Source of the DNA: Arenibacter arenosicollis
GTDB taxonomy: Bacteria; Bacteroidota; Bacteroidia; Flavobacteriales; Flavobacteriaceae
Direction: 5' to 3'
DNA: 64,000 bases
NCBI RefSeq assembly: GCF_014397245.1
Contig: NZ_JACLHY010000002.1
Location: forward strand, 62,001-126,000
The notes beneath the pieces were generated by a model. That model made no database searches and had not been told where the DNA came from. It was given only the letters and a program-made list of their open reading frames with translations. A program made the translations under genes and the position numbers. Positions 10,801 to 19,282 of this stretch are shown here, piece after piece (position 1 is the stretch's first letter; each line of letters starts with the position of its first letter).

Positions 10801-10922
10801 TGTTTAAAGCCCATAGTCTTTGAAAAGACCAAAATTCGGGGTTCGCCTTCCCTTTTCTTGCTATCACAAGAGGTAAAGAATAATATAAAAACACCAAGGA
10901 TCAGGGCAATGTAATTTTTCAT
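7887..10922 (-). CDS. ThuA / PQQ-dependent sugar dehydrogenase-like / PKD / cytochrome c lipoprotein
   Basis: A 1011-residue multidomain lipoprotein (start ATG 10922; the frame could extend only to a TTG at 10925). The signal peptide ends in FTSC with acylated Cys19. Domains in order: ThuA-like trehalose-utilisation fold (about 28-243, with GGGFVGVHAATD), a glucose/sorbosone dehydrogenase-type beta propeller (about 265-680, with the GHRNPYRISVDP motif), a PKD domain (about 712-795, YVWDFGNGE) and a single-haem cytochrome c domain (CKTCH, Cys877-His881, axial Met probably in EVTMPAHP). A short beta-rich tail closes it. The layout suggests periplasmic or surface oxidation of a sugar, with electrons passed to the attached haem. 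The substrate is unknown. Confidence 0.88.
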   Translation of the reverse strand: MKNYIALILGVFILFFTSCDSKKREGEPRILVFSKTMGFKHSSIPKGLEAIQKLGEENNISVDTTKNAEVFNDDDLKKYSAIVFLSTTGNILDAKQEAAFERYIQAGGGFVGVHAATDTEYDWNWYGRLVGAYFASHPAGTPEADFVIKDNTFGATNMFTDSIWHRTDELYNFKKINPEVNVLMTVDEKSYEGGINGDHHPMSWYHEYDGGRAFYTALGHTEESFSEELYLKHLLGGIQYAIGKNEILDYTKVTTQIPPDTDRFTKVPLKYGEFFEPTEMAILPNNDILISQRRGEIMLYKAATKELSQVGYLDVYNKTLSANANAEEGLMGLQKDPNFDTNHWIYLYYSPTGDKWVNRLSRFKFENDVLDTNTEQIILEVDSQREICCHTGGSIAFGPDNMLYLSTGDNSTPFSEKGVKYVNSGFAPLNDIPGKEQYDARRSSGNTNDLRGKILRIKVNEDGSYSIPEGNLFPVGTAKTRPEIFTMGHRNPYRISVDPKRGYVYWGDVGPDARVDSLDTRGPRGYDEMNQAREAGNFGWPLFVADNKPYRSYDYATGESGEAFDPEKPINDSKNNTGLRELPKAMPAYGFYPYVESQEFPQTGTGGRNAMAGPVYYSDLYNGPNALPEYYDGKVLVYDWIRGWMMAVSLFPNGEFNKMEPFADHITLNNLIDMEVGPDGRVYLLEYGSGWFSKNDDSALSYIEYNGGNRPPVIENITVDKTSGKLPLTISAKVEARDREQDAMTYVWDFGNGETKETTTPDITYTYENVGDYIMSATVVDNKEASAKSQVLNIVAGNSRPEVSIDIIGDNSSFFMPGVALNYKVSVTDPDGSAIDESNIFVSVDYLEGMDEASLSLGHQEVSAAVTGKALTLALDCKTCHKEKEKSVGPMYRDIAEKYKNDKKGLSYLQGKIISGGSGVWGEVTMPAHPNMTKDESRQIGLYIQSLASTAVKKKSLPAAGSIVPNPAKGATVMVITASYTDNGKNNVKPLTGSKSVVLQRDANADNAGAK

Positions 10923-11065
10923 CAATAAGTTATTAAAAAGATTATTTGGATCTAACGGAGAAGCTTAAATTATACATAACAGGATTAGAAGTCGAAATAT
11001 CAACAAGGACATAGCTCTATTTTAAAATAATAAACAATTGGCCATGCCCGAAATTTTGAATTTCT

Positions 11066-11073
11066 CAAATATA
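11066..11073 (-). promoter_or_regulatory. Possible -7 box for the ThuA/PQQ gene
   Basis: Read on the minus strand this is TATATTTG, a perfect TAnnTTTG match, about 145 bp before the start at 10922. No clear -33 TTG is correctly spaced, so support is modest. Confidence 0.3.
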
Positions 11074-11181
11074 GCATTTATTTAATATTATTACAGCGAC
11101 ACTTTTAATTATTGAAACGATTTCATTTTCCCATTCCCAATATCACTTTCAATACTCTACCCTCCAGCGAAAATTATTTTA

Positions 11182-11189
11182 TACCTTTA
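11182..11189 (+). promoter_or_regulatory. Possible -7 box for the NUDIX gene
   Basis: TACCTTTA differs from TAnnTTTG by its last base and lies 18 bp before ATG 11208. It supports the shorter start of the NUDIX protein. Confidence 0.35.
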
Positions 11190-11207
11190 AGCAACCAACT
11201 AAGGCCA

Positions 11208-12023
11208 ATGATTTTAAAAAAACAAGTCTATAAGGTAGACAGAAAGGTTAATCCGTTAATTGGGATCCTCCTATTCTTCATCTCTATAATTTTACTCATA
11301 TTCACCCTCCCTTTGGGTTTTGTATATGGTCTTTTTCATGGTATGTTCAAAAAGGGTATTGTTGGATTGTCCGAGTATCTTCTGAAAATTGCCATATCCA
11401 TAGATCAATTGGGAAATGTTGGGATGCAGCATCTTTTAAACCTAGTCTGGATCAAGAAGGGGGGTTATAAATTTGGCAATCGGGACGAGACCATTTCAAG
11501 TGCCCTTGGCCGAAATCACAAGTTGGGGACACTCACCAAATTTGGGACAGCCATAGATCAACTCTTGGATTTTATAGACAAGAACCACTCCCTAAATTCC
11601 ATTGACTACTATATTGAGCCTTCGTCCGAAATCATAGATCAATTGGCATGGATCCATGTCGCAGACCAAAAGCTATTGGCCATTAAACCTAAAGGAAAGA
11701 CCAACTTTATTCTTCCTGGGGGACAAAAAGAACCAAAAGAGTCGGACGTAATGACTCTGTCCCGGGAAATCAAAGATGAACTGGGAATAATTTTAGATAT
11801 CTCCTCCTTTGAACATCTAGGAATTTTTGAAGCACGGGCCAACGGAAGGAAACCCAATATATTGATCAGATCAACCTGCTATTCATCCGAATATACGGGA
11901 GAACTTAAGGTTAACCCGGAAGTAGGTGAAATTTTTTGGCTGAATTACGTGGACAGGGAAAGTGTATCCGAAGTTGATAGTTTAATCTTTGACATCCTTA
12001 AAGACTCAGGCCTGTTGGCATGA
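11208..12023 (+). CDS. Membrane-anchored NUDIX hydrolase
   Basis: From ATG 11208 the protein has 271 residues; an upstream extension to 11112 would need a TTG start and is unlikely. A hydrophobic segment (PLIGILLFFISIILLIF, about residues 15-40) is followed by a middle helical region of about 90 residues and a C-terminal NUDIX domain. The box is complete: G-x5-E-x7-REI-x-DE-x-G, from GQKEPKE through SREIKDELGI. NUDIX enzymes hydrolyse nucleoside diphosphate derivatives; the substrate here cannot be deduced. The membrane anchor is unusual for the family. The sulfatase gene follows after 56 bp on the same strand, possibly co-transcribed. Confidence 0.8.
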   Translation: MILKKQVYKVDRKVNPLIGILLFFISIILLIFTLPLGFVYGLFHGMFKKGIVGLSEYLLKIAISIDQLGNVGMQHLLNLVWIKKGGYKFGNRDETISSALGRNHKLGTLTKFGTAIDQLLDFIDKNHSLNSIDYYIEPSSEIIDQLAWIHVADQKLLAIKPKGKTNFILPGGQKEPKESDVMTLSREIKDELGIILDISSFEHLGIFEARANGRKPNILIRSTCYSSEYTGELKVNPEVGEIFWLNYVDRESVSEVDSLIFDILKDSGLLA

Positions 12024-12079
12024 TATTTTTCCGATTCATATATTTATAACTATTTTAACCCAATTAATTTAATTTGCCC

Positions 12080-13567
12080 ATGCCAACCCATTTTAAAAAA
12101 CCATTCATCCTACTGGCAATTCTAGTATTCTTGGGAAGTAATCTGCAATGCAAGCAAGCACAAAAGCCGCCCAATGTTTTGTTTATTGCCGTGGATGACC
12201 TGAGAACGGAGTTAGGTGCTTATGGCCATCCAATTGTTCAATCCCCCAATATGGACGCTTTGGCGTCCGAAGGATCAGTTTTCACCAATCACTTTGTACA
12301 GGTCCCAACCTGCGGAGCGTCTAGATATGCACTGTTAACCGGTATGCGCCCCAGCAAGCCATTACATTTGAACAATAATGCCATTGAAAAGGAAATATCA
12401 AATGCAAAAGAGAATAATGTACCGGAGACCTTTATCCACCATCTTAAAAGGAATGGCTACTACACCGTTGGCATTGGTAAGATAAGTCACTCAGCAGATG
12501 GTTTGGTCTATGATTATGAAGCACCCGTATCCACCAAAAAAGAATTGCCCTATAGTTGGGACGAGCTATTATTTGATGCTGGAAAATGGGGTACTGGTTG
12601 GAACGCATTTTTTGGGTATGCCAACGGAGAAAATAGGCAAAGCCTAAAGAAACAGGTTAAACCATTTGAGGCAGGGGAAGTGGATGACGAGGGTTACCCC
12701 GACGGATTAACCACCAAATTGGCCATTTCAAAACTTAGGGAACTTAAAGATAAGGAGCAACCGTTCTTTATGGGCGTTGGCTTTTTTAAACCCCATTTGC
12801 CATTTAATGCTCCAAAAAAGTATTGGGATCTATACGATCGGGAACAAATACCTCTTTCACCCAACCCAAATATCCCAGGGAACATTAGTTTAAAGAGTCT
12901 ACATGAGAGTGGGGAATTTAATCAATATGCACTTGGCGAGGAAAAGGCGAGTCTATCCAAATCCGTATCCGATGAATACTCCAAAAAACTAAGACATGCC
13001 TATTTAGCCTCAATAAGTTATATAGATGCGCAAATAGGGATGATTTGGGATGAGCTAAAAGTGCTGGATTTGGATAAAACTACCATTATTGTGATTTGGG
13101 GCGACCACGGCTGGCATTTGGGGGATCAGCGGGTTTGGGGAAAACATACCCTATTTGAAAATGCATTAAAAAGTGCCTTGATCATTAAATCACCATTTGA
13201 AGAAAATCAGACTAAAAAAGTGGAATCCATTGTTGAAACCGTGGATATTTACCCAACGATAATGGAACTTTGCAACATTGATATGAAACACCAAATAGAT
13301 GGCGAAAGCTTTAGCGATAGTTTCACAGGCGCTACACCAAAAAAAGATCAAGTGGCATACAGCTATTTTAGAAATGGAATTTCGTTGCGGACCGCAAAAT
13401 ATAGATTAACCAAATATTATAGGCAGGACGAACCTACCATTGAACTTTACGATCACATTACAGACCCTAATGAAACCGAAAATATAGCCCAGATGAATCC
13501 GGACATTATTGAATCACTAATGCCATTGTTGGAAAAAGGGAATACGGGATTGTACGGAAGTAACTAA
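12080..13567 (+). CDS. Family S1 sulfatase, iduronate-2-sulfatase-like
   Basis: A 495-residue sulfatase starting at ATG 12080 (a TTG at 12074 extends the frame by two codons). A hydrophobic N terminus ends at NLQC, a probable lipobox with Cys24. The metal-binding Asp39-Asp40 of FIAVDD and the formylglycine motif C-G-A-S-R (78-82, in PTCGASRYALLTGMRP) are intact. GDHGWHLGDQ carries further active-site ligands. Ala replaces the usual Pro in CxPSR, as in many iduronate-2-sulfatase-type enzymes. Sulfate-ester hydrolysis of a polysaccharide or glycan is expected. No formylglycine-generating enzyme lies in the window. Confidence 0.9.
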   Translation: MPTHFKKPFILLAILVFLGSNLQCKQAQKPPNVLFIAVDDLRTELGAYGHPIVQSPNMDALASEGSVFTNHFVQVPTCGASRYALLTGMRPSKPLHLNNNAIEKEISNAKENNVPETFIHHLKRNGYYTVGIGKISHSADGLVYDYEAPVSTKKELPYSWDELLFDAGKWGTGWNAFFGYANGENRQSLKKQVKPFEAGEVDDEGYPDGLTTKLAISKLRELKDKEQPFFMGVGFFKPHLPFNAPKKYWDLYDREQIPLSPNPNIPGNISLKSLHESGEFNQYALGEEKASLSKSVSDEYSKKLRHAYLASISYIDAQIGMIWDELKVLDLDKTTIIVIWGDHGWHLGDQRVWGKHTLFENALKSALIIKSPFEENQTKKVESIVETVDIYPTIMELCNIDMKHQIDGESFSDSFTGATPKKDQVAYSYFRNGISLRTAKYRLTKYYRQDEPTIELYDHITDPNETENIAQMNPDIIESLMPLLEKGNTGLYGSN

Positions 13568-13695
13568 AGAATCCAGGTGGCAATTGCGCTATAAATAGGC
13601 CTCATCAAGGGCACAAAAGTCTGTCCGGGAAGTATGCATACTACAACTCCCAAAAGTTTTTTGTTTCTTTGTTCGCAAATACTTTAATTTAATAC

Positions 13696-14448
13696 ATGGA
13701 AATCCTCGGAATAGATATCGGTGGCTCGGGCATAAAAGGAGCTCTAGTAAATATGGAAACAGGTGAAATGATTACGGAGCGGTTTAGAATACCCACTCCA
13801 AAATCGCGAAAACCAAAACCCATGGCCGAAGTAGTAGCCAAAATTGTAAAACATTTTGATTACAAAGGACCCATTGGTTGCGGATTTCCAACAGTTATTA
13901 AAAAAGGTATTTGCAAGACTCCCGGAAATCTACACAAGAAATGGGCAGGAGTAAATGTGGACGAACTATTTAGCGAAGCTACCGGTTTACCCGTAAAAGT
14001 GGTCAACGATGCCGACGCTGCAGGATATGCATCCATGAACTTTGGTGTAGGAAGAGGCAAGGATGGTCTTGTGGTGATGATTACTATCGGAACGGGACTT
14101 GGCAGCGGTGTATTTTTTAACGGAGAATTGATACCAAATTTTGAGTTGGGACAAATTCCGTATAAAAAATATGATAAAATTGAACTGTGGGCAGCAGCTT
14201 CCGCCAAAGAAAGGGAAGAACTTAGTTATAAAAAATGGGGAAAACGCTTTAATGTCTTTTTGGAATTCGTTGAATTGATAGTGTCTCCCGATCTAATTAT
14301 ATTGGGTGGAGGAACCTCCAAGGACTGGGACGAATTTAAAGACTACATAAGTATTGAAACTCCTGTAATTCCAGCAGAGTTACAAAATCATGCCGGGATT
14401 ATCGGTGCCGCAGCCGCAGCATACAACAAAAAGGCATTGGCACAGTAA
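13696..14448 (+). CDS. ppgK: Polyphosphate glucokinase, ROK family
   Basis: A 250-residue ROK-fold kinase. The phosphate-binding motif DIGGSGIKGA is at 6-15, GFPTV at about 63-67, the catalytic Asp in VVNDADAAGY and the ATP/polyP loop GTGLGSG follow. The GxGFP block and overall length match polyphosphate glucokinases, which phosphorylate glucose with polyphosphate or ATP. The zinc-binding cysteine cluster of other ROK proteins is absent. It is flanked by a sulfatase upstream and closed by a bidirectional terminator. Confidence 0.85.
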   Translation: MEILGIDIGGSGIKGALVNMETGEMITERFRIPTPKSRKPKPMAEVVAKIVKHFDYKGPIGCGFPTVIKKGICKTPGNLHKKWAGVNVDELFSEATGLPVKVVNDADAAGYASMNFGVGRGKDGLVVMITIGTGLGSGVFFNGELIPNFELGQIPYKKYDKIELWAAASAKEREELSYKKWGKRFNVFLEFVELIVSPDLIILGGGTSKDWDEFKDYISIETPVIPAELQNHAGIIGAAAAAYNKKALAQ

Positions 14449-14523
14449 AGACTGTTACTTTAGATTGGCCCGCCATTACAACTAAGGTTTATTACATATA
14501 TCTGGCCAATTTGGCGGATCTAT

Positions 14524-14563
14524 AAAAAAGGTGATTTCCAGAAATTGGAAATCACCTTTTTTT
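14524..14563. terminator. Bidirectional terminator
   Basis: GGTGATTTCC (14530-14539) pairs perfectly with GGAAATCACC (14547-14556), with six A on the left and seven T on the right. It separates the convergent ppgK and the lipoprotein gene. Confidence 0.92.
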
Positions 14564-14572
14564 ATGCATAAA

Positions 14573-15481
14573 TTATAGACCTTCTATCAGCGTAGCACCT
14601 TCTGGGCGTTTAAAAAAATCTTCAGTCAAGTGATTTTTGAATTCAATATGGCTCAATTCAATAGTAGTAATAGGCTCTCCTTTTGGCTGTCCCTCTTCAG
14701 TTGACCAATATGTATTAAATTTTAATGGCAAGCTAATACCGTTAATAGTTTTTCGGTCGACCAAATCCATAATTTTTTCCGGATTATTTCCTCCGTTGGG
14801 AAAATACCCCGGGTATGAAACTATATACCTAAGTGCAGTTAACAAATGTGTTTTGGCATCCAGATACAAAATATAATAATCGTCAGGGGCATCACCAGTA
14901 CCGGAAGCGAAGGTTACCTTAACCACATCCTGTGGTGCATCCTTATAATTAATTCCCGGCAACAATTCCAAATTAACACCTTCCCCATCCAAAACAAGAG
15001 GTTGTGCGGCCAGATATAAAGGAGTCAATGCCCAAAAACGCAAATTATAATTAAAAGCAGTGCTGTCCTTTGCTTTTACCCAAGCATTTTCACCGTCCCA
15101 TCCAAAAATTGCGGTACTGTCGGCCGCACTAATGTGCCTTGCCTTATTGCTCCATGTATCTATAGTTTGATAAGTGTCACGAGGTACTGAACCATCCAAT
15201 GGCTGATAATTAAATCTAAAGGTCAAATAGCCATTGCTATACCATTTATTTAAACCTCCCATCGCTTCCATGGCATCCCAAACCACTTTTCCCGCCTCAG
15301 ACCCATCAAGTCTCTTTTTTGCCTTGTCAACCCTATTATTCACCCAAGAAATTGGAGTTGAACTTGGGTTGGCTTCACTACCCAATTCGGTCTCAGCAAC
15401 CTCATGTTTTGATTGGGAAGTTTCCTTACAGGACAACAAAAAACTACTTATTATTACTGCATAGATAAGCGTATACTTCAT
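14573..15481 (-). CDS. Lipoprotein of unknown function
   Basis: A 302-residue protein with a lipoprotein signal ending FLLSC (acylated Cys18). The rest is a beta-rich periplasmic domain with motifs such as FRFNYQPLDG, YYILYLDAKTHLLTALRY and NGISLPLKFNTYW. This pattern recalls outer-membrane lipoprotein carrier-like folds (LolA/LolB-type half barrels) seen in flavobacterial DUF6503-type proteins; I cannot confirm the family. It starts 39 bp after the stop of the SDR gene on the same strand, so both may form an operon. Confidence 0.75.
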   Translation of the reverse strand: MKYTLIYAVIISSFLLSCKETSQSKHEVAETELGSEANPSSTPISWVNNRVDKAKKRLDGSEAGKVVWDAMEAMGGLNKWYSNGYLTFRFNYQPLDGSVPRDTYQTIDTWSNKARHISAADSTAIFGWDGENAWVKAKDSTAFNYNLRFWALTPLYLAAQPLVLDGEGVNLELLPGINYKDAPQDVVKVTFASGTGDAPDDYYILYLDAKTHLLTALRYIVSYPGYFPNGGNNPEKIMDLVDRKTINGISLPLKFNTYWSTEEGQPKGEPITTIELSHIEFKNHLTEDFFKRPEGATLIEGL

Positions 15482-15520
15482 ATTTAAAATTGTGTTTTAC
15501 TATTAATATTCCCACAAGGA

Positions 15521-16309
15521 TTAAACGGCTTTATGGCCTAAACTTGCTTTTTTTCGGTCCTCATAATTCTGTGCTACCATTTTGTCAAATTCCTTAGGTG
15601 CCTCGAAATTCATAATATTTTCCCTAAGTCGTTCCTCACCGCCAAAAATTACATGTAATTCTTTATTTAGTAAACCTTCTATGGACCTGTGGGCCACAAA
15701 TTCAGGGGAATCCATCACTCTACCTTTAAATTTCTCCATCATATCCGTATCCGTTGCGGTTGGAAAAGAGCAGGTAACACTTATATTGAACGGGGCAAGC
15801 TCCCTTCGCATAGCATCCGAAAATTGGCGTACGGCAGCCTTAGTGCTTCCATAGGCTGCATAAAAGGGCATACCTAACAGACCCAAACCTGAAGATATAT
15901 TTAAAATTGCAGCTTCTTTGGATGCTTTTAAAAGTGGTATGCAGTATTTAGTAAGTAAAAATACAGCTGTAATATTTACCGCTACTTGATCATACAAATC
16001 TTCATCCTGAATATCTTCCAAGGGACCTGCAGATACAATGCCAGCATTATTGATTAAGATATCCAGATGCCCCCATTTGTCTTCTATAAGAGCCGCTGCC
16101 TCCCGTAAAACTTCTATGTTCGCCACATCGCCAGTAATGCGTATAAACTTAACGTCTTCAAAATCCTGGGATAGCTGTTTTAAATTTTGTTTATCACGGG
16201 CAATCACGGCAATATGGCGTACACCACCATTTACCAATTCCTGTATCATACATTTTCCAATCCCTCTAGTACCACCAGTGATGAGTACATTTTTTCCTTC
16301 TAGTTGCAT
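15521..16309 (-). CDS. Short-chain dehydrogenase/reductase
   Basis: A 262-residue classical SDR. The nucleotide-binding motif TGGTRGIG lies at 11-18, NNAG at 87-90, catalytic Ser near 139-140 and the YxxxK pair at Tyr153/Lys157 (YGSTK). Arg38 in VIARDK suggests a preference for NADP(H). The C-terminal region NYEDRKKASLGHKAV is a short helical extension. Substrate cannot be named; the family acts on alcohols, ketones and sugars. It is the first gene of a likely two-gene unit with the downstream lipoprotein. Confidence 0.85.
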   Translation of the reverse strand: MQLEGKNVLITGGTRGIGKCMIQELVNGGVRHIAVIARDKQNLKQLSQDFEDVKFIRITGDVANIEVLREAAALIEDKWGHLDILINNAGIVSAGPLEDIQDEDLYDQVAVNITAVFLLTKYCIPLLKASKEAAILNISSGLGLLGMPFYAAYGSTKAAVRQFSDAMRRELAPFNISVTCSFPTATDTDMMEKFKGRVMDSPEFVAHRSIEGLLNKELHVIFGGEERLRENIMNFEAPKEFDKMVAQNYEDRKKASLGHKAV

Positions 16310-16540
16310 ATTTTATTAATTTGGATTAGGCTGAATTAAGTTATAATTCAACTTTAAATTAGCTAAAATTCATATCCGAAGCGAAGAAAAATAGACTTAG
16401 TTCAAATTATTCAGAAAGTAGAAAAATGTAACCCAAAATTTTAGTGATTTCTTAGTCCAAGGGGCCAAAATGACAATTTTCCTGACTTATATCACCAAGC
16501 CTCTCGGGTTAAAATTGAGCTAGAAAATTTGTTGCAACCA

Positions 16541-16563
16541 AAAAGCCACCTAAAAAGGTGGCT
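16541..16563 (-). terminator. Second terminator after typA
   Basis: AGCCACC (16544-16550) pairs with GGTGGCT (16557-16563). On the minus strand the stem is followed by TTTT. It backs up the terminator nearer to the typA stop. Confidence 0.7.
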
Positions 16564-16584
16564 CAAAGTTTATATAAATGGAGC

Positions 16585-16615
16585 AAAAAAAAAAGCCCCT
16601 TTAAAAGGGACTTTT
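16585..16615 (-). terminator. typA terminator
   Basis: AAAAGCCCCTTT and AAAGGGACTTTT form a stem with one mismatch directly after the typA stop. On the minus strand it ends in a run of about ten T. Confidence 0.8.
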
Positions 16616-16619
16616 CTAC

Positions 16620-18419
16620 TTATGCTATTTTATTACGCTTACGATCATTTTCCGTTAAATATATTTTCCTTAAACGGATATGTTTTGGAGTTACCTCCAC
16701 ATATTCATCTTTCTGAATATATTCCAAAGCTTCCTCCAACGAAAACTTAATAGCAGGAACAATTTTGGCTTTATCATCCGCGCCTGAGGAACGAACGTTG
16801 GACAATTTCTTAGTTTTCGTAATGTTAATCGTCATATCGTCACCTCTGGAGTTTTCTCCAATTACCTGACCTTCGTAGATATCTTCTCCCGGATCAACAA
16901 AAAACTTACCTCTGTCCTGTAATTTATCAATTGAGTAAGGAATAGACTTTCCTGTTTCCATAGAAACCAAAGATCCATTTTGTCTTTGTGGGATATCCCC
17001 TTTCATAGGCTGGTATTCCAAAAATCGGTGCGACATAATTGCCTCACCTGCAGTAGCTGTCAACAATTGGTTTCTTAGGCCAATGATACCACGTGAAGGG
17101 ATTAAAAATTCACAAATCATTCTATTTCCCTTGGCCTCCATACTGGTCATCTCCCCTTTTCGGATTGAAACCATTTCTACTGCCCTACCTGAAACTTCTT
17201 CAGGTAAATCTATGGTCAATTGCTCAATAGGCTCACATTTCACCCCATCAATCTCCTTAATGATTACTTGTGGCTGCCCAATTTGTAATTCATAACCTTC
17301 CCTTCTCATAGTTTCAATTAAAACTGAAAGGTGCAATACTCCACGACCAAAAACTAAAAATTTATCGGCACTATCGGTTTCATTTACCCTTAAAGCCAAA
17401 TTCTTTTCCAATTCCCTTTTTAGACGGTCATTGATATGTCTGGAAGTAACAAATTTACCATCCTTGCCAAAAAATGGACTATCGTTAATGGTAAACAACA
17501 TACTCATGGTTGGCTCATCTATAGCAATAGTCTTTAATTGTTCAGGGTTTTCAATATCAGCAACAGTGTCCCCAATTTCGAAACCTTCGATACCTACCAA
17601 TGCACAAATGTCTCCGGTAGCTACCTCTTGAACCTTCAATCGGCCCATTCCCTCGAAGGTATATAGTTCCTTAATTTTAGTCTTTACAATATTTCCGTTC
17701 CTTTTCACCAAAGAGACTTGTTGACCTTCTTTCAAAGTACCTCTTTGCAATCTACCAATAGCGATCCTACCGGTAAAAGAAGAGAAATCCAAAGAAGTGA
17801 TCAACATTTGCGTATTACCTGGCTTAGGTTCAAAAGTAGGAATATGCTCAATAACCATATCCAATAACGGCTCTATGTTCTCGGTCTGGTTTTTCCAATC
17901 ATCACTCATCCAATTGTTCTTTGCAGAACCGTATACCGTTGGAAAATCCAATTGCCATTCTTCGGCACCAAGTTCGAACATTAGATCAAAAACTTTCTCG
18001 TGTACTTCCTCTGGAGTACAGTTTTCCTTGTCAACCTTGTTAATAACAACACAGGGCTTTAGACCTAGATCTATCGCCTTTTGAAGTACAAAACGAGTTT
18101 GTGGCATAGGACCTTCAAAGGCATCCACCAACAAAAGAACACCATCAGCCATATTAAGAACACGCTCTACTTCACCACCGAAATCGGCGTGACCAGGGGT
18201 ATCAATAATGTTGATCTTGGTATCCTTGTAAACCACGGAAACGTTCTTTGAGGTAATAGTAATACCTCTTTCACGCTCCAAGTCATTATTGTCCAAAATT
18301 AGGTCACCAGTATTCTGATTCTCCCTAAATAGTTGACAGTGATACATTATTTTATCTACCAAGGTGGTTTTACCGTGGTCAACGTGGGCTATAATAGCTA
18401 TGTTTTTTGTTACTCCCAT
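16620..18419 (-). CDS. typA: Ribosome-associated translational GTPase TypA/BipA
   Basis: A 599-residue translational GTPase of typical TypA length. G1 motif [10 protein letters not shown] at 11-20, RERGITI switch I, DTPGH G3 and NKVDKENC G4 are all present. The EF-G-like domains III and V follow, with the TypA-specific C-terminal domain ([24 protein letters not shown]). It binds the ribosome and is involved in ribosome assembly and stress or low-temperature growth. It has its own TATCTTTG promoter on the minus strand and tandem terminators, so it is probably monocistronic. Confidence 0.95.
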   Translation of the reverse strand: MGVTKNIAIIAHVDHGKTTLVDKIMYHCQLFRENQNTGDLILDNNDLERERGITITSKNVSVVYKDTKINIIDTPGHADFGGEVERVLNMADGVLLLVDAFEGPMPQTRFVLQKAIDLGLKPCVVINKVDKENCTPEEVHEKVFDLMFELGAEEWQLDFPTVYGSAKNNWMSDDWKNQTENIEPLLDMVIEHIPTFEPKPGNTQMLITSLDFSSFTGRIAIGRLQRGTLKEGQQVSLVKRNGNIVKTKIKELYTFEGMGRLKVQEVATGDICALVGIEGFEIGDTVADIENPEQLKTIAIDEPTMSMLFTINDSPFFGKDGKFVTSRHINDRLKRELEKNLALRVNETDSADKFLVFGRGVLHLSVLIETMRREGYELQIGQPQVIIKEIDGVKCEPIEQLTIDLPEEVSGRAVEMVSIRKGEMTSMEAKGNRMICEFLIPSRGIIGLRNQLLTATAGEAIMSHRFLEYQPMKGDIPQRQNGSLVSMETGKSIPYSIDKLQDRGKFFVDPGEDIYEGQVIGENSRGDDMTINITKTKKLSNVRSSGADDKAKIVPAIKFSLEEALEYIQKDEYVEVTPKHIRLRKIYLTENDRKRNKIA

Positions 18420-18460
18420 AATATGATTTTATACGCATCTAAGCACCCTAAATGCGGGCG

Positions 18461-18468
18461 CAAAGATA
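18461..18468 (-). promoter_or_regulatory. typA promoter -7 box
   Basis: On the minus strand this reads TATCTTTG, continuing CGCCC. A TTG at 18487-18485 lies 16 bases upstream. Start codon ATG 18419 follows about 40 bp downstream. Confidence 0.6.
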
Positions 18469-18617
18469 CTCATTTTTTTTACGCCAACTACAAAAGCCCA
18501 ATTTTTCTTATCTTATTGATATTGAAGCAGTTTTACAAAGCTTGGGATAATGCTCTTTAATTACGGAAAAGTAGTATTAACCCTACTATTTGAAACCCTA
18601 TTTTGCTCCATATTGAT

Positions 18618-19103
18618 TTATTGCTCATCTGCAGAGGGACCATAGGTAGCAGGAACCGACTCGTTCAACAACCGAAGGCATACACCCAATTGGGCTCTAT
18701 GATGCGGAAATTGATTTAATACCATCCCCCTTAGCACTTGATACTTGGGCATTTCCATCACAGTCTGTCCTCCTTGGATCATTTTCCATTTCCTATCATA
18801 TTCACTGTTGGCTACTTTTAGAGAATCTGCCGCTTCCTTTGCAGCCGATTTCAGGGTTTTAATCATTTCGTCCACATTGTCATTAATTGGAGGTTTGTAT
18901 TCATCCATCACCATCTCATCTTGAGACATCGTTCCTACCACCCAACTAGGCAATTCGGCCAAATGACTACCCAATTGCTTAATGGACATGGATTTAGGAT
19001 GAGGACGCCAGTCCAATTTATCCTTAGGAATGCGTCTTAAGAACTTCTCTGTAAGAGCTACTTCGTGTTCCAATTCCGGAATAAGTAATTTTTGAATTTC
19101 CAT
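18618..19103 (-). CDS. DinB-like four-helix protein
   Basis: A 161-residue helical protein of the DinB/YfiT superfamily. His47 (LGSHLAEL) and His135 (PHHRAQLG) match two of the usual three metal ligands. The third, the first His of the common HxxxH pattern, is Gln131 here (NQFPHHR). Members include thiol-dependent transferases with bacillithiol or mycothiol and many proteins without known function. The gene stands alone, divergent from kdsA. No function can be assigned. Confidence 0.8.
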   Translation of the reverse strand: MEIQKLLIPELEHEVALTEKFLRRIPKDKLDWRPHPKSMSIKQLGSHLAELPSWVVGTMSQDEMVMDEYKPPINDNVDEMIKTLKSAAKEAADSLKVANSEYDRKWKMIQGGQTVMEMPKYQVLRGMVLNQFPHHRAQLGVCLRLLNESVPATYGPSADEQ

Positions 19104-19257
19104 GATGTCTTGTTTTTTGATTAACTCTTTAATTTACAACAATTATCCCACTATGTTGTCATCCAAGTACCTAGTTTACCTAGAATTATCACAAATTTAA
19201 CCTACCTCCAAAACACTTTAAGAATGGTCAAAGAATAATTTGCTGTCTTCAAATTCC

Positions 19258-19265
19258 TATCTTTG
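19258..19265 (+). promoter_or_regulatory. kdsA promoter -7 box
   Basis: TATCTTTG, followed by TACCA, lies 17 bp before ATG 19283. A TTTG at 19239-19242 is 15 bases upstream. Confidence 0.55.
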
Positions 19266-19282
19266 TACCAAAATTAGGACCA

